DNA of 64,000 nucleotides from Mytilinidion resinicola (taxonomy: Eukaryota > Ascomycota > Dothideomycetes > Mytilinidiales > Mytilinidiaceae). Made by a program: the position numbers and the translations under genes. This document shows, piece after piece, positions 47,431 to 59,930 of this stretch (its first letter is position 1; the number at the start of each line of letters is the position of its first letter). A model generated the notes under the pieces. That model saw only the letters and a list, made by a program, of their open reading frames with translations. It ran no database searches and had not been told where the DNA came from. The stretch is from assembly GCF_010093595.1 (NCBI RefSeq), contig NW_022985443.1:1766993-1830992 (forward strand), in the 5' to 3' direction.

Positions 47431-49461
47431 CGTCGGCGTCCTCACAATCGGCACGCCCCATAGAGCCCCTTTTTGTACACTCGTCGCCGACATCTCCACC
47501 GCGTACGTGACTGTATCTCTGGGCGCCTCAGCTGGGGTGCACGCGTCGTCCATTTCCGCGTACACCGCAGTGCCCTGGAGCTCATAGTTCTTCTTCTCGG
47601 AGTCCTGGCTCAGTTCCAGCTTATGCTCTCCTTGGAGCTCGAAGCGTTCGCGCTTTATCCGCTTAAAGAGCCCTCGGCGGAAGAAGAACAGAATGGGGCC
47701 TAGGAGAACGAGGAAGACGACGCTACCGATTGTTGCGCCGATGATGACAGCTTTGGGGGCGCGGGATTCATTGGAACGAGATTCGGGGGTGGAGGTTACG
47801 GGGGCAGCGGACCAGATACGAGTCTTCGTCATTATATCTTCCAGGCCGAGCTCATCCCAGCCGCCCACCGGCTCGGCTGTCTTGCCGCTCAACGTCTTCG
47901 ATAGGAGGCCTGGGACTTCCCATGATGCGGCATTTGCGTCATATACGCTCCCCCAAGTGAGGTTTGTCATGTCGTAAACGGCGACGGATTTGTACTCCCA
48001 GTCGCATCCTTTTCCAGCGGTGGTATGGATTTGGCCGCCGACGGTGAGGAGTTGACGGTTTCCGACGATGTGGCAGGTGTGGCCCCAGCGTGGAGCTTTG
48101 CCGGTGTAGATCTGAGTCCAGATGAAGGTGGGGAGGGAGAGGACATAGAGGTCATCGTACATTACTGCGGTGAGTGGGTTGTGGCCGCTATAGACGTAGC
48201 TATGGGATGGTGTTAGCGCGAGAAGAGTGAGAAGAGAGGTGGAATGAAGGCGGAGTTCCGAAGACATGGTTTTCGTCGGCAGATACGTACATGTTATGAC
48301 TAGAATTATCTGGCGCTGAGATTGTGACGGTACAGAACCCTGTACGTGGAAGTGGGATGTCGCCGGTCGTCGTTTGGCTATACCAGGTACCATTCTCGGA
48401 GGGGTTAGGTAGATAAGACCCTATATCGAACACATCTACTGTGGTGAAGTTCAACTGAGATGGCGGGTTAGCCAATCGTACGGGAAGACGTCCATGCAGG
48501 CATAAGAGAAATAGTGGGCCTCGTGCTTATGCAAAGCGAATACTAGCTTTTCTATACTACCTTTGTACCCCAAAGAGATCTTAAACCATGGAAATGAATA
48601 ACTCACTAAACTTCCACTTGTGGCGGTACTATTTCTAGACTTCTCATCTACTTGGCCCCCGATAGCGACCAAGACGCCATTGTCGCCTACTCCAGGAACG
48701 TACTGTAGTGCACCTCCGACTCTTGGGAGGTAATCCTTCATCCCATTCGTAGAGATGTTCACCGCGGTTTGTCTTACTAGATCAATTACCAGCATTCCAT
48801 CTAAATAAATGGTAGTATTTCCAAATTCCAGGGTCCCTGAATCTGTACCGACATCGATTTGACCATTGAGATAGAATGCAAGACCCTGGTCATACGCTTC
48901 CGCAGCAGCACCGAAATTGGGTCTCCAGTCCTGCTTGAGGTCGTACTGATCCCATGTAGTGCCCCCCGAGTCGATAGACCAAAGGGGATATTGCTGCGAG
49001 TAACTTGCGCTCCGATTTGCAGCCGACATGTTCCCGATAAAGCTAGTACCACCGTAGGCATATAGCTTTGAATCATTTGCAGGGCCTTGGAACATAGTAC
49101 CGCGAATGAAGTTCGGAGGCTCAGTTCCAGTTTGAGGATTCGGCGTCTTCTCAATGGCGGAGTAACTAATATTGGTCTTCCAATCCCAGGAAGTTTTCAG
49201 GTCATATTCGAGGAGGTACGTATTGAGTCCGTAGGTATTGTTGGTCCAATTTCCGTGTAGCCAGGCCATGGGATAGTTGAAAGTCTCGGCGCCGCCATTG
49301 ATGTAAAGAATGCCATTCTTCACGATAGAAGAATGCTGCCATCGCGAGCAAAAGTACGTTATCGCGTCGAGTGGCTCAAAGACTGCCGGTAATGTCGCTG
49401 AAACTGTTGCCAGAAGGCTTGCCGAGCTAAGCACTAATATGCTCAGACGTGTGGCAGCCAT
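47425..49461 (-). CDS. Kelch/beta-propeller type I membrane protein
   Basis: This is a 597-residue surface protein typical of filamentous fungi. Exons are 49461-48607, 48454-48291 and 48199-47425. Residues 1-22 are a signal peptide (LSILVLSSASLLATVSA). The ectodomain has Kelch-like units, such as WQHSSIVKNGILYINGGAET, LYAYGGTSFIG, GVLVAIGGQVDE, YVYSGHNPLTAVMYDDLYVL and HTCHIVGNRQLLTVGGQ, and many N-glycosylation sequons. A single helix AVIIGATIGSVVFLVLLGPI is followed by FFFRRGLFKRIKRERF and an acidic cytosolic tail. Such proteins are often called cell-wall anchored or Kelch-repeat proteins; the ligand is unknown. The coding end at 47425 lies within a repeat copy, so the last residues may be of recent origin. 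Confidence 0.8.
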
Positions 49462-51563
49462 TGATAGCCCAAGGCCCGTGAGAGGGAGATCCTGAAAGGC
49501 TCGTAAGAAACTGAGAGACTGCCCAGAGTGCCGGTGTGTTTGCCTTGTCGGTCGTTCTATATTCTAGCGAGCCCATGGATTCTAATAGCAGGAACTACAA
49601 TGCGCAACGATACGAGGCACCACTCTCTTCATGCAGTCTGTCGACATTGCGCCTAAGCTGATCTTTGCTTTTTTACTCGTAGACGAGGCGCCGTGCCAGC
49701 AAATGCATTTGGCTGGCTTGGATGCGCGTTGCGAGCTCGCGGAAAGGTGCAGTTCGGCAGGATGGGAACCCCAGTCTCTCTTCCCCGGTCTGGAATCTTC
49801 TTTTCAACGCCATATCGGCCTCCGGCTCTGTCACCTCTCTCTTGAGCCAGTAGGAAGCCCGACCGGCCAGGAGAGTTGCCGGAGCCGTCGCTCATTAGAT
49901 AGCAGCCGGCGGCTGACTCACCTGGAATGGGGTAGGACGGCTGCGGGGCGTCACAAGGAGTAGATGGGTGTCGCTGAAGATCGAGGCAATCAGGCGTGAG
50001 AACGTGCTTACAGAATATGCGGCTGGAGTGTGGTCCTTGGTGCTCTGAGAGTTTGAGAAGCACATCCTATCTCGTTGGGCCCTGAAAGCCATGAATGACG
50101 GATGGCCTACCGCGGGCCCCCATCATTGATTGCTTCGTATGGTTGAGTTGATGAGAAGAGATGACACTGCAAACTGAAGATCATCTGGTATGCGCTTTCG
50201 ACCCTCAATCGACCCAACAGGGGTAGTCTGGTGGGTTTCCGTGTGGTCCGTGTACCAGCGCAGTGAGTGAAGCCATAGGGTGTATGTGCAGCCAATCCGA
50301 TATAGGCGTATAGAAGCGAGGCCACCAAGAGAGAGCGGATAGCTCTGGCCTCTCTCGGTGCCAGCCGGCCAGTATGCAAGGCTTTGGATTCGGATAGCGC
50401 TAGTAGAAGTATCTACCGTCATCCTTAGCAGCCGGTACACCTTACATCTTTGGCTCAACGTCACGCCACCAGAGCTGCGTATAAGAGAGGGAAGTAAGCC
50501 ACAAACTGCGAGCCGCGAACAGTGCAGCAAGCTGCTTTGTTCTTGAAGTCAGGCGGACTGTAAAGGAGAAGACGTACAGGAGGTCGACTTGGAGAGCGCT
50601 TCGTATGCCCAATTCCACGTCCACGGACGTCATTACGAGCCCCACCCCGCGATACTCACCATCCCGTCCTTGCTACTCCCGAACGAAAATGATATCAAGA
50701 AGTCCATGTGGCGTTTCTGTGACTATTTTGGTTTCTTTAGTGGCCATCCTCACACGCGATTCCTGATAGGGATGATCCTTCGCTTCGGCATGTCCCTGCT
50801 CCCTTCAGCTGCCAAGGTGCCTACATTAGCTCGATAAGACCAAATCGTGATGTGGAGGAGCGAGGACGGTGGCAGTCAGGCAAAAGCGATGCTGAGGAAG
50901 TGTGTGAGCACCGGGCCTCTCGGGTTTCTTAAGAAGCAGCCCCTTTCCACCTGCCAATGGCACCGGCCGTTAGAAAGCACTTGGCAGGCCTCAGATCGAT
51001 TACTAACGACGCCATTCGGACTGCCGCGCACGGGAAAGATCTCAAAGAGGGTATTGCGAGTGCATCGCCAGTGCTAAACTTGCAACCGAAGACGGCCTTA
51101 GAATAGGATCAATGCTCCCATCATCTACACACTCAGAATGCTTTCAGGCTTGATCAAGGGCACATTTAGCTGTATTGCAAGGAAAGAACAGCTCTGCAGC
51201 TCTGCAGCTTCTGTATATAGATTGAGCTGCCCCTTGAGATTCAGCGGAGACGCCAGCTCGGCGTCATGGCCTTTGGCCCCAACATACGCCTGATCAATTA
51301 AAAGCACCACCACCACCACCAGGGCACATTTAGATTTCAGACATGGGTATGCAGCAATTGGGCCCGCACACCAGGCGGAGGAACCCGCGGAGCAGTCCCA
51401 CAGACGAAGGTCTCTTTTCATAGAGATACCGCTAGGTCGAATTGGGAATGGCGTATTCTATCAGCTCCCCACCTGCACTCCAGGGCTGATGCCCCAAGCG
51501 GTGAGACTGGCCACTACATCCCATCATCACCGTATCCATCGGCTCTTCTTGTACTCCGGAATC
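49462..51563. other. 2.1 kb gene-poor region
   Basis: Only short overlapping frames without domains occur. A short CAC tandem (about 17 bp) is at 51305-51321. The phrase GGGCACATTTAG occurs twice, near 51158 and 51324. No RNA gene or array was found. Confidence 0.4.
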
Positions 51564-52826
51564 ATGGCCGTGCTACTAGATCTGCCCTCGGAACTCCTTT
51601 TGGACATCCTGTCCCTGGTGCGGTCAACGTTGAGCTTCTCCGCCCGCCTCCAAAAGTCCACGTACTGGGCGCTTTCACTCACCTCGAAGAGACTTAACGT
51701 CCTCGCGAACCCTTTCCTCTACCATGAATATGTCAATCTTGACGTCCGTATTGGGTTTGCACCGTTTGCCAATACCATTGTTAATCGGGCGGACTTGGCC
51801 GCCCACGTTAAGAGGCTTGCGTTACGTGGAGTGGAGGAACCAGTGAATAATGCAGATCTTGAAACCATCCAACGCCTTGCCGACGCCGAGGACCTTCCTC
51901 ACGCTTTAGCTACCGTATCCGAAGTCCATCACCGGCAGGAGGCAGTGGCCTTCTTTCTTATTGTAGCTCTGTCTTCAAAGGTGGAATGCCTTCATGTCGA
52001 ATCAAGGGACCTCCATCGCGTTCCGTGGTTTATCTTGAATCTGGTCTTGCAAAAAGCTCTCGGAGAAATACCGCGACAGTTTGGTCGCCTAAGAAATGTT
52101 GATTTCAACGGAGGGGGCAGGCATGGAATGATCGATATCATTAATGCCTCTGGCTTCCTTCGTCTACCTTCGCTGGAGACTTTTCAGCTTAGGAACGGAG
52201 GGCCCAACAGGACTGACCCTTCTGAATGGAAATGCCCGGCGCGGACTTCCTCCGTGACTACAATCAAACTACAAGAATGTCTGCTGTCTTGCGATCTTTT
52301 CATTCGCCTGATTCGCTCTACCAAAGCAGTGAAAAATTTGGTTTATATCAACACAACGCAATGGACAAGCCGAACACCAGCGCCATATCTTTGGGAACAT
52401 CGCGGCTCCCTGGAGTCTATACACTGGAGCGCGGAACACCTGAGCAAACAAACCTCTCTGATTTCGAATGAGAAGGGCTCGATGAGGGACTTTCAAAAGC
52501 TACACACACTGATCTGGGACCAGTATTTGCTGGGAGCGCCTTCTGAATGGAGCGACAGAATTGAAGTTCGACTCGTGGACCATCTGCCGTCATCGCTCGT
52601 CACACTTGTTTTGAAAAGCTGTGATCCTGCAATCATAAAACATCTCGATCGCCTGACAAACGCGGATCCTACATGGTTACCAAATTTGAAGACCGTTACT
52701 GTTCGGATAGCTGGGCTTCGACGGGGTATTGTCAGTCACGATACCGCTGGCGATGATTTGCGCAAAATAGCTGAACGATTTGCTTCGAAGAACGTTCATA
52801 TGTCTTTCACATTACCTCTATCCTAG
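51564..52826 (+). CDS. F-box-like protein
   Basis: This intronless gene encodes a 420-residue protein that starts MAVLLDLPSELLLDILSLVR, a fungal F-box motif, followed by the second half YWALSLTSKRLNVLANPFLY. The rest is a loose LRR-like region (LRNVDFNGGG, LPSLETFQLRNGG, LPNLKTVTVRIAG), as in many fungal F-box proteins. It would act as substrate receptor of an SCF ubiquitin ligase; the target is unknown. The frame is open to 51489, but 51564 gives the F-box at the very N-terminus. It is not similar enough to the F-box gene at 46 kb to call them recent duplicates. Confidence 0.75.
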   Translation: MAVLLDLPSELLLDILSLVRSTLSFSARLQKSTYWALSLTSKRLNVLANPFLYHEYVNLDVRIGFAPFANTIVNRADLAAHVKRLALRGVEEPVNNADLETIQRLADAEDLPHALATVSEVHHRQEAVAFFLIVALSSKVECLHVESRDLHRVPWFILNLVLQKALGEIPRQFGRLRNVDFNGGGRHGMIDIINASGFLRLPSLETFQLRNGGPNRTDPSEWKCPARTSSVTTIKLQECLLSCDLFIRLIRSTKAVKNLVYINTTQWTSRTPAPYLWEHRGSLESIHWSAEHLSKQTSLISNEKGSMRDFQKLHTLIWDQYLLGAPSEWSDRIEVRLVDHLPSSLVTLVLKSCDPAIIKHLDRLTNADPTWLPNLKTVTVRIAGLRRGIVSHDTAGDDLRKIAERFASKNVHMSFTLPLS

Positions 52827-53296
52827 TAGTAGTCGGGAAGCTCCTTAAATCTTCTTTTGGCCTGAAACACTTTCTGGCCGATGAACACTGCTCCATTGTT
52901 CCAGGCTTCTTGGATCATGTTTTTTCTCGCTGGAGTGCAGTTGTTCAGTCTCATCGATCTCGGACATGGAGCCGATGACAGGACGCACAATGAGCCACTC
53001 GTCGCAACGTCCAACGTATGTAGGTGACACGGCTTACAAGATGGCCAATGGAAGGTCACTCGTTTCCGCGCCAGGGGCTGGTCCGGTAGCATTGCTGATA
53101 CTACACGATAACAAGGTTGAACAAGCTCTGCCCCCATGTATCTTCTACATGTCTTTAACCAACGCATCCTCAGTCAATCTCAGTTGTCTTTCCTTTTATC
53201 TTACATGCCCCCCGATTCTTACTCCTCGATCCTATCTAGACCTATCGACACCCTCAAGGGTTGGTGATCTGATCGACACTTGTTACTAGCTTCAGC
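52827..53296. other. promoter side of the P450 gene
   Basis: This 470-bp gap separates tandem plus-strand genes. It is pyrimidine-rich in the last 150 bp. No gene was supported. Confidence 0.4.
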
Positions 53297-54948
53297 ATGT
53301 TTAGTCTTAGCAGCATCGTTTTTCTTGCAATCGGCTTTGCTGCTATAATATATGCTCTGGTCTGGGCGGGCAGGAGGAGTGGTGATTTACCCCCAGGTCC
53401 TCCAACACTACCCATCATTGGTAATCTCCATCAGATACCCGTGAAACGGACTCACTTGAAGCTCACACAATGGGCCCAAGAGTGTGGCGGGATCTATTCT
53501 CTCAAATTAGGCTCTACCACTGCTATTGTTTTAACGGATCGTCGGCTAGTGAAGGAAATGCTGGATAGGAAAAGTTCCGTCTACAGCGGAAGACCGATTT
53601 CCTACGTTGGTCATACGCTCATCACGGATGGAGATCACATCTTGACAATGCACTATGGAAACCTATGGCGGAGTTATCGAAAGCTTGTCCATCAATTTTT
53701 CAACGAGGGCCTGGTAGAGAAGAACTATGTCAGTCTCGTGAGCGCTGAGGCAATTCAACTGCTTCGAGATCTGTGCGTCTCCCCGTATGATCATATGCTG
53801 CACTCGAAACGTTTCAGCAACAGCGTCATCATGAGCCTCAGTAAGCCGATTTTAAATTCATTCCGTAACGCGGTGCCAGTTAATCATTGTCCGCAGTCTA
53901 TGGCGTCCGCACACCCAATATCAAAACTTCTCACATGACGAAACTCTACGCCCTTATGTACGACTGGTCTCAAGTCATGGAGCCTGGAAATACACCTCCA
54001 GTCGATGTGTTTCCGTTCCTCCGCTGGGTACCAGAGCGCTTTCTCGGGAGCTGGATCTCAAGAGCCAAAAGCGTCCACAAAGAAATGAACACCCTCTACT
54101 TCGAATACATGGACCTCGTCGTCCAGCGCCGCGTTATCGAGGGAAACAAACAATCCTTCATGGATCAAGTTCTCGATCAGAGAGAAACATTCGGCTTCAA
54201 CGAACACCAGATCGCGTTCTTATGCGGAACAGTCATGGAAGGGGGGTCGGACACCTCGTCGTCCATGATAATCGCCTTCATGAAGGCCATGGCGAAATGG
54301 CCCGAGGTCCAAAAAAGGGCGCAGCTCGAAATTGATGCTATTGTTGGAGAAAAGAGGTCCGCCAGTTGGGCTGATTACACCCGACTCCCATACGTCGCGG
54401 GTATCGTCAAAGAAACAATGAGGTGGCGACCTGTCGTGCCCTTAGCCTTTCCACATGTTTTGGCTGAGGACGACGTTGTTGATGGATACCATATTCCGAA
54501 AGACAGTACCGTCTTCCTCAACGTGTACGGCTTGAATCACGACCCTAGTCGCTTTCCAGATCCGGATGTTTTCAATCCGTCGCGCTTTGAGGGCTGCACG
54601 ACTTTGGCCTCCCACCTTGCCACAGCCGCTGACCCTAATGACCGCGATCATTATTCATATGGCGCCAGCCGCCGTATTTGCCCAGGGATGCACCTTGCAG
54701 AGCGCAACCTGTTCATCGGAATGGTGAAAATGCTATGGGCTTTCGAGATTAAGCCTGCGAAGGATAACGAAGGACGGGATATTGAAATTGATGTTAGCAG
54801 TGAGTCGGGGTATAGTGCTGGTTTCTTGGTGGGCGCGAATGATTTTGCATGTGAGGTAGTGCCGCGTTCCGAGAAGAGACGGGAGACGATTATGAGGGAG
54901 TTTGCAGAAGCAGAGAAAAGTGTGTTTGGGAGGTATCAGTGCCCTTGA
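53297..54948 (+). CDS. cytochrome P450 monooxygenase
   Basis: This is an ER-anchored heme monooxygenase of 531 residues in exons 53297-53840 and 53897-54948. The N-terminal anchor is IVFLAIGFAAIIYALVWAG, followed by the proline-rich hinge LPPGPPTLPIIGNLHQIP. The oxygen-binding I-helix is MEGGSDTSSSMI, the K-helix is KETMRWR (ExxR), and the PERF-like motif is FNPSRFEG. The heme loop is YGASRRICPGMHLAERN with the axial Cys; Ser replaces one of the usual glycines. The type resembles group I fungal P450s of secondary metabolism or xenobiotic turnover, but no biosynthetic backbone gene lies nearby, so the substrate is open. Confidence 0.9.
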
Positions 54949-54979
54949 CTAAGTGTAAGCTGGATTTGCAAGAGCTGTT

Positions 54980-55970
54980 CAAGTAATCCTCTGCCTATTC
55001 AGTGTCCAAAACCTCAAGAAGCCGTTTTCGGGGACTGCAGATTGGAAGACCTCCTTTCTGGGCGTATTCATCTATTTTAGAACTCTACTGCCTAGTCGAC
55101 TTCCAAATCCTTATGACATCTTTTCCGGCGCTCGTAACTAAAGCTCCTACTTTTCGAAAGGAAATATTCTTTCTTTCGTGCCCGACAGCCTGAAAGGAGC
55201 GATCTTGCTTCCATTTCGACACGCCGCCTAGCGACTTGCAGGGCTCTCAACGTAGTCAGCTTCGAGGAAAGCACCAATGCGATCTCCAGGCTTTGTAATC
55301 GAGAACTGGGCGCCTGAGAGGGCGCTCTCTTTAGACTCGACGCCGCAGCATGAATTGGGGGTGCATTCTCATCGTTTTCCGGCGTGGATAGGTTCCTGAA
55401 GGAATACAAGCCCGTCCAGGCTCAAACGCGGTTATTGTTATTTCCTGAATGCGTACATCGGACGTCTCTTTACTCAGTGTGAGTAGGCATCCCAGCGCCG
55501 ACACGGGTATTCAAAGGTGCTAATGTCAAAATGTCATTTCCGAGCCGTTGGAGACTTCATACATGTTGCCTTTTCAAAGATTGAGACACTTGAGACGCTT
55601 CATGCCTACTCAATGTTAGAACGCGATCGATGTCAGACTCATGGAGGTGCAGATTGGACATCTCTTTTCTTGGGCTGCGTGAGAATTGAGGGTTGTTCTT
55701 CGGAGTCATCATCTTTCGTACTACTAAGATGTCGTTCCCGATGCGTCGCATTTCAGGTTGTCGTGCATGGTTGCTTTTCTCATCAAGTAAGTTGGCTGGA
55801 TCCTCTCACGCCTATGCAATTTGAGATTGCGCTTAATGCCAACTCCGTGGAGCTATAGATTGGTCACGTCTTTGGAAGGGTGCGTAGCACTTCGAGGCTT
55901 CTTACTCCTATTCACCTTTAGGGCGATAAGATGTCATTTCTAACCTATTCCAGATTAGAAGATGTCCAAC
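54980..55970 (+). repeat. dispersed repeat block, three or more copies
   Basis: The block contains recurring, diverged phrases in the same order: TGTCATTTCCGAGCCGTTGG, CAGATTGGAAGACCTCCTTT, TCTGGGCGTATTCATCTA and CTTCATGCCTACTCAATGTT. Copies can be made out at about 54984-55120, 55520-55690 and 55795-55965. The same phrases occur at 47353-47430 (plus) and 25340-25632 (minus). I find no reading frame or terminal repeat, so it looks like an old minisatellite-like or non-autonomous element. Confidence 0.65.
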
Positions 55971-56457
55971 CATCCAAAGCTACGAGTTTTCAAGCAAGAC
56001 GATATGTCATGTTAGCTAATCTATATATCAGTTGTCGAGCCTTCCCTTCGACTCTACGATTTATCGGACTTCACACCGACCTAGTTAAGGCGTTTCAACG
56101 TGTCAATTAACTTGACCTATGATGATGCTTTAGCATATCGTCGACTTGACCCCATGAATAAATCTCCCAGGGCTTTCAAATTCGCTGTGTCTTCGCTCAC
56201 TTGCCAGACACTATGTTCCCGGCTGGCCTTATCCCACACATGTCACAGGTCTTTATTTCCAGTTGGCTTTGTCCTCTTAGCGAGACAAAGGCATTCTTTC
56301 CCAGAACAAAGCCTTCAGCTGACCGAGCGCTTTGTTTCGTTTTCTCGGACGACCAACGGAATGGCTATGTATAAATCATGTTCAATGTTCCTTGAAGAGG
56401 CCAACAACTTCCAGCATCACTGAAATCTGTCTTCAGATTTTCCCATTGACACTCACG

Positions 56458-58279
56458 ATGGGAAGAGAGATATCACAACGCGAAAGGAATAACCTGAATC
56501 AGGCAAATGTGCTCAACACTACCCGCCGCACTCTGCGCCCGCGGACCGCTCAGAACGCTAGGGGTAGTGCTTTACAACAAGCGCGATTGAATTTTGTAAG
56601 TCTATGTTATCACACGTTAAAACACAACTACTCGGGTTGTAACAGCTACAACCTAGGATCAACAACTCATACGGTTCACGGTCACCTACGTACAGACTTG
56701 GAGTTGCTGGCATAGTAGCTGCCTACATGCCTAGCCAGTTACAACTTCTACAGAGAGGGGTTGGGGTACGGTGGCCTACCCTGCCTAATGCTGCCTACTG
56801 CTGCCTCCAATTAGTGCTTCTGCCTATGCATACAGTCACTTCCTACGTAGTATATAGTTTGGCCTTCGGGCCCCCGAAATAAGACAGAGTTCACATCAAT
56901 TTTCAACCTGAGTCAACTACTCATGTTTCTGGATAGGCTCTACGGTATCCCAAGTTGTGGCCGACTTCGTCTTACAGCCGAGGCAGCAGAGGGCTTCAAA
57001 ATCCCGGAAATTTCTGTTACCGCAGGTCAGTCATGCAAGGCTTGCTTCACATTCCACAGTTTATGGAATGGCTCAAGCAGCACAACACCCCGGCTATTCC
57101 GTGCTCCATTGAGGTGATAATCCCCCGAGCGACCACGGGAGCTGGGTCAGGGGTTGAATGCCCGGTATGCACGCTCCAAACTCTTGCGAGAGAGTACTGG
57201 GAAGGCAATCCCATCGGTGGCATCCTCGGCCGTTTTGACCGGGGTGTCTGGAACCTTGCACGCCACCCAATTTACTCTCTCGATTTCTTAAGATTCATTC
57301 GTGTAGGAACCATCTTTCGTCCCCGTCTATTAGGTGAGGCTGGCCAAGAAGACGCAGAAGAATTTCTTCGTTGGCTTTTGCATAGGATCATTCAAAACTC
57401 CACCACGTAAGTTCTAACTCTCCCCCCAGCCGTTTGCTCATTGTTCACTTGCTTGATTATCCTTGCCTTTTCCCCTAATTCTTTTTCATTTTTTATTTAT
57501 TGAGTCTTTTTAAGAATGAGTCTCATTATGACGGTAGTAACCTAACATGGCCCGACGAATATGAAGCCCTGTTTGCAACAAACGTTCGAAGAGACGCGAC
57601 GTGTAGCGAATGTGGCACTCGGCGTACTACCGCACCTAGCATAGATGAGGGCCCCATTCTCAGCATGGCGATCACAGCTAGACCATCCACTCTTCAAAGA
57701 TGCATTAGAGAATATTTCCAACCTCAAGCACCGGTATCCATCCAGTGCACCGATCCAAGATGCAATAACAATATGGATCACACCGAAGTCGTGTCGATTA
57801 TATCTGCGCCAGAGATCTTGATCATCCAGTTAATACGATCACGGTTTTCGGCGCTGACAGGAAACATGTTCAAAGTTCGCACCCCGGTTGCGGCAGATCA
57901 GCGTTTAGACCTGACCGCTTATCAAGAGAATACGAACATGCCTTTGGTCTACAGCCTTTCAAGCGTAGTTTCGCATGCTGGAGAGGACCTACAAGGAGGT
58001 CACTATATCGCACACACTACCGGTCCGCCACCTAATCGCGCTATCTCGGCGATTTCGGATTTTCACTGCCTTCCGAGTGATACTGCTACGCTTCGACAAG
58101 ATGACAAGACGCATCGTTTCCCTGGGCGAGAACAGGAGAGGTTCCAGAATTATATCTTGTTCTATACTCGAACTTCCAATACTGGTGTATATGCTGAGTC
58201 TGCGGTTCCGGTAAAACGAACGACGAGGGGAGTGAAGGGAGGGAGAATCGGTAAAAAGCGAAGTAAAGGCAAAGCGTAA
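56458..58279 (+). CDS. divergent USP-type ubiquitin protease, copy B
   Basis: This predicted deubiquitinase has 449 residues in exons 56458-56595, 56937-57406 and 57538-58279, with phases 0 and 2 as in copies A and C. The Cys box is GLQNPGNFCYRRSVMQ (Cys about 73) and is followed by GLLHIPQFMEWLKQHN. QEDAEEFLRWLL matches the USP helix. CSEC and CTDPRC are the zinc-ribbon pairs. The His box is GGHYIAHTTG (His about 358), and AISDFHC supplies the likely Asp (about 377). The tail is a basic KRTTRGVKGGRIGKKRSKGK, a possible nuclear signal absent from A. Intron 1 is 341 bp and contains many GCCTAC/GCCTAA phrases. All motif residues are kept, so it is probably active. Confidence 0.85.
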
Positions 58280-59332
58280 GTTAACGTAAGTAAATGTGCA
58301 TCCCTGGGTCCCGAGACGCACCCCATCACGAGACGGAATTTTACTTTAGGCCTCTTTATAGTCTCTCTCGCATGTATCCTAAAGCGATATCAGCATCAGC
58401 GTCACGATTTCGTACCTGTAGTCGCAGCTCTTTGTCGGAGTGTGACAACATTTCGTTGTCTCCGTCATGCGCTAGTCTCAGACAGCCGCGGCGTGACTCC
58501 GCGAGGCACAATGAGTTCCATGAATGTCATCAAAGAGCTGAAGATACCACAGTGTTCAGTCACGTGATTAGACTTAATGAATCTTGCTACCAATACTACG
58601 TCACGTGGCTTAATCTTCCCTCCAAACACTGGTACATGTATCAGCTGAGGACTTGAACAGAACGTAAGATAGATTACACAGTATCTATCACTCCTCCGTC
58701 TCGTCCCTAACAAAGGATCCCTGTTGGCTGAATACGAGGGACCAATCAACGTGGCGACATCGCATGACACACAGCGCCCTGCCACAAGGCAGTTCATGTC
58801 TTCTCAGTCCAGCAGTAAGACTAAATGGACTAGAAGAATGAATTCAATGCATTTAGAAGCGAAAAGATCTCAACGCTGGTACTGAGGGCTAAAGAGTGCT
58901 AATACATCACAAAGGAGTTCTCTCTTGCACCCGCTGTGTTGGTCCTGCCGCCGATCGATCACGAATGTGGGAGTTTCTTCGAAATTCGGAGTGCCGGGGG
59001 CTAGCTCTATGGCGAAAGAGCATGGCTCGGAGCCTTGAAGGCCACTCGCTTTGAGGAAGGTGCATTCCGGCTGCTTCGCCGCGCGGAGGATGGGTGTTCG
59101 AAAGCCCCCTGACGTGGCGCGATGTTTGGCGTGCCTTAGCATGCATCAGGTGGATCATGCATTAGCGCATCCTGTTCACAGGTATCATGCCCCGCGCTAC
59201 TACAATTTCGGATTAGCTTAAAGTGGTGCGACGCAGCTACCTATTCTAGAAGGCACCCCGCACTGTGCTTTGCCAAGCTCTGGCGCGCTTATTACGTACC
59301 CGTTTTCGTTATCCTGAGAATCGTACCACCAC

Positions 59333-59436
59333 ACCAGAGTGTTTCGCGAGGAGATTCCGTCACGTGACCACATTATATGGAAGTTGCCCACGAGATTTAT
59401 GTCACGTGACGGAATCTCCTTGCGAAACACACTGGT
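59333..59436. repeat. 104-bp inverted repeat with 36-bp arms
   Basis: The left arm (59333-59368) starts ACCAGAGTGTTTCGCGAGGA and ends TCCGTCACGTGAC; the right arm (59401-59436) is its reverse complement at 34 of 36 positions. The loop is 32 bp. The inner end of each arm carries the palindrome GTCACGTGAC. No clear target-site duplication was found. It could be a MITE-like relic or a hairpin-forming regulatory site. Confidence 0.9.
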
Positions 59437-59910
59437 AGTCGGATCTGCCGCGAACAGCTTTACATGCTATGCTATCAGGCACTGTGCAGGCGTCACAGCG
59501 TCTCTTGTGTGTGTGGGTTGACGCACGTCAGCAACAGGGGATCAAAACACAGACCAATGCAAGGCTTCTCACCAATCAACTCTTCAGTATCTGCCAGTCT
59601 GCTGTACCGCGTAGCCGTGCGCGTTCCGAAATGAAAGCGCCACACTCCCCACACCCCACACACAAAAGATACGCCTGATAGCTGAATCAACCGTGGGCCG
59701 CCACCATGTCACCTTCCCCAAATAGTTAATATGCGGCTTGCTCGGATGTGGTTATGATTGGTTCATCCACAACCCTTCACAAATCGGACAGAAGATGCTT
59801 ATCTACCATTTGCCGCAGTCACAAGGGTACACGGCGCTAAAAATGGGGTCGCAGCTACATATCTATCCAAAATATCTCACGGCCTGGTCGCGTCTTCATT
59901 CTTTCATTCT

Positions 59911-59926
59911 CCCCCCCCCCCCCCCC
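59911..59926 (+). repeat. C16 homopolymer before the permease start
   Basis: An uninterrupted run of 16 cytosines ends 4 bp before the ATG of the permease (CCAACCATG context follows). Such runs are unstable in replication and in sequencing. Confidence 0.95.
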
Positions 59927-59930
59927 AACC

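Larger units (their letters stand above)
58280..59930. other. 1.65 kb intergenic region with inverted repeat
   Basis: Apart from the inverted repeat at 59333-59436 and the C16 run before the permease start, I see no supported gene. A 90-codon minus-strand frame at 58870-59142 has a protein-like composition but no family match. Confidence 0.4.
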
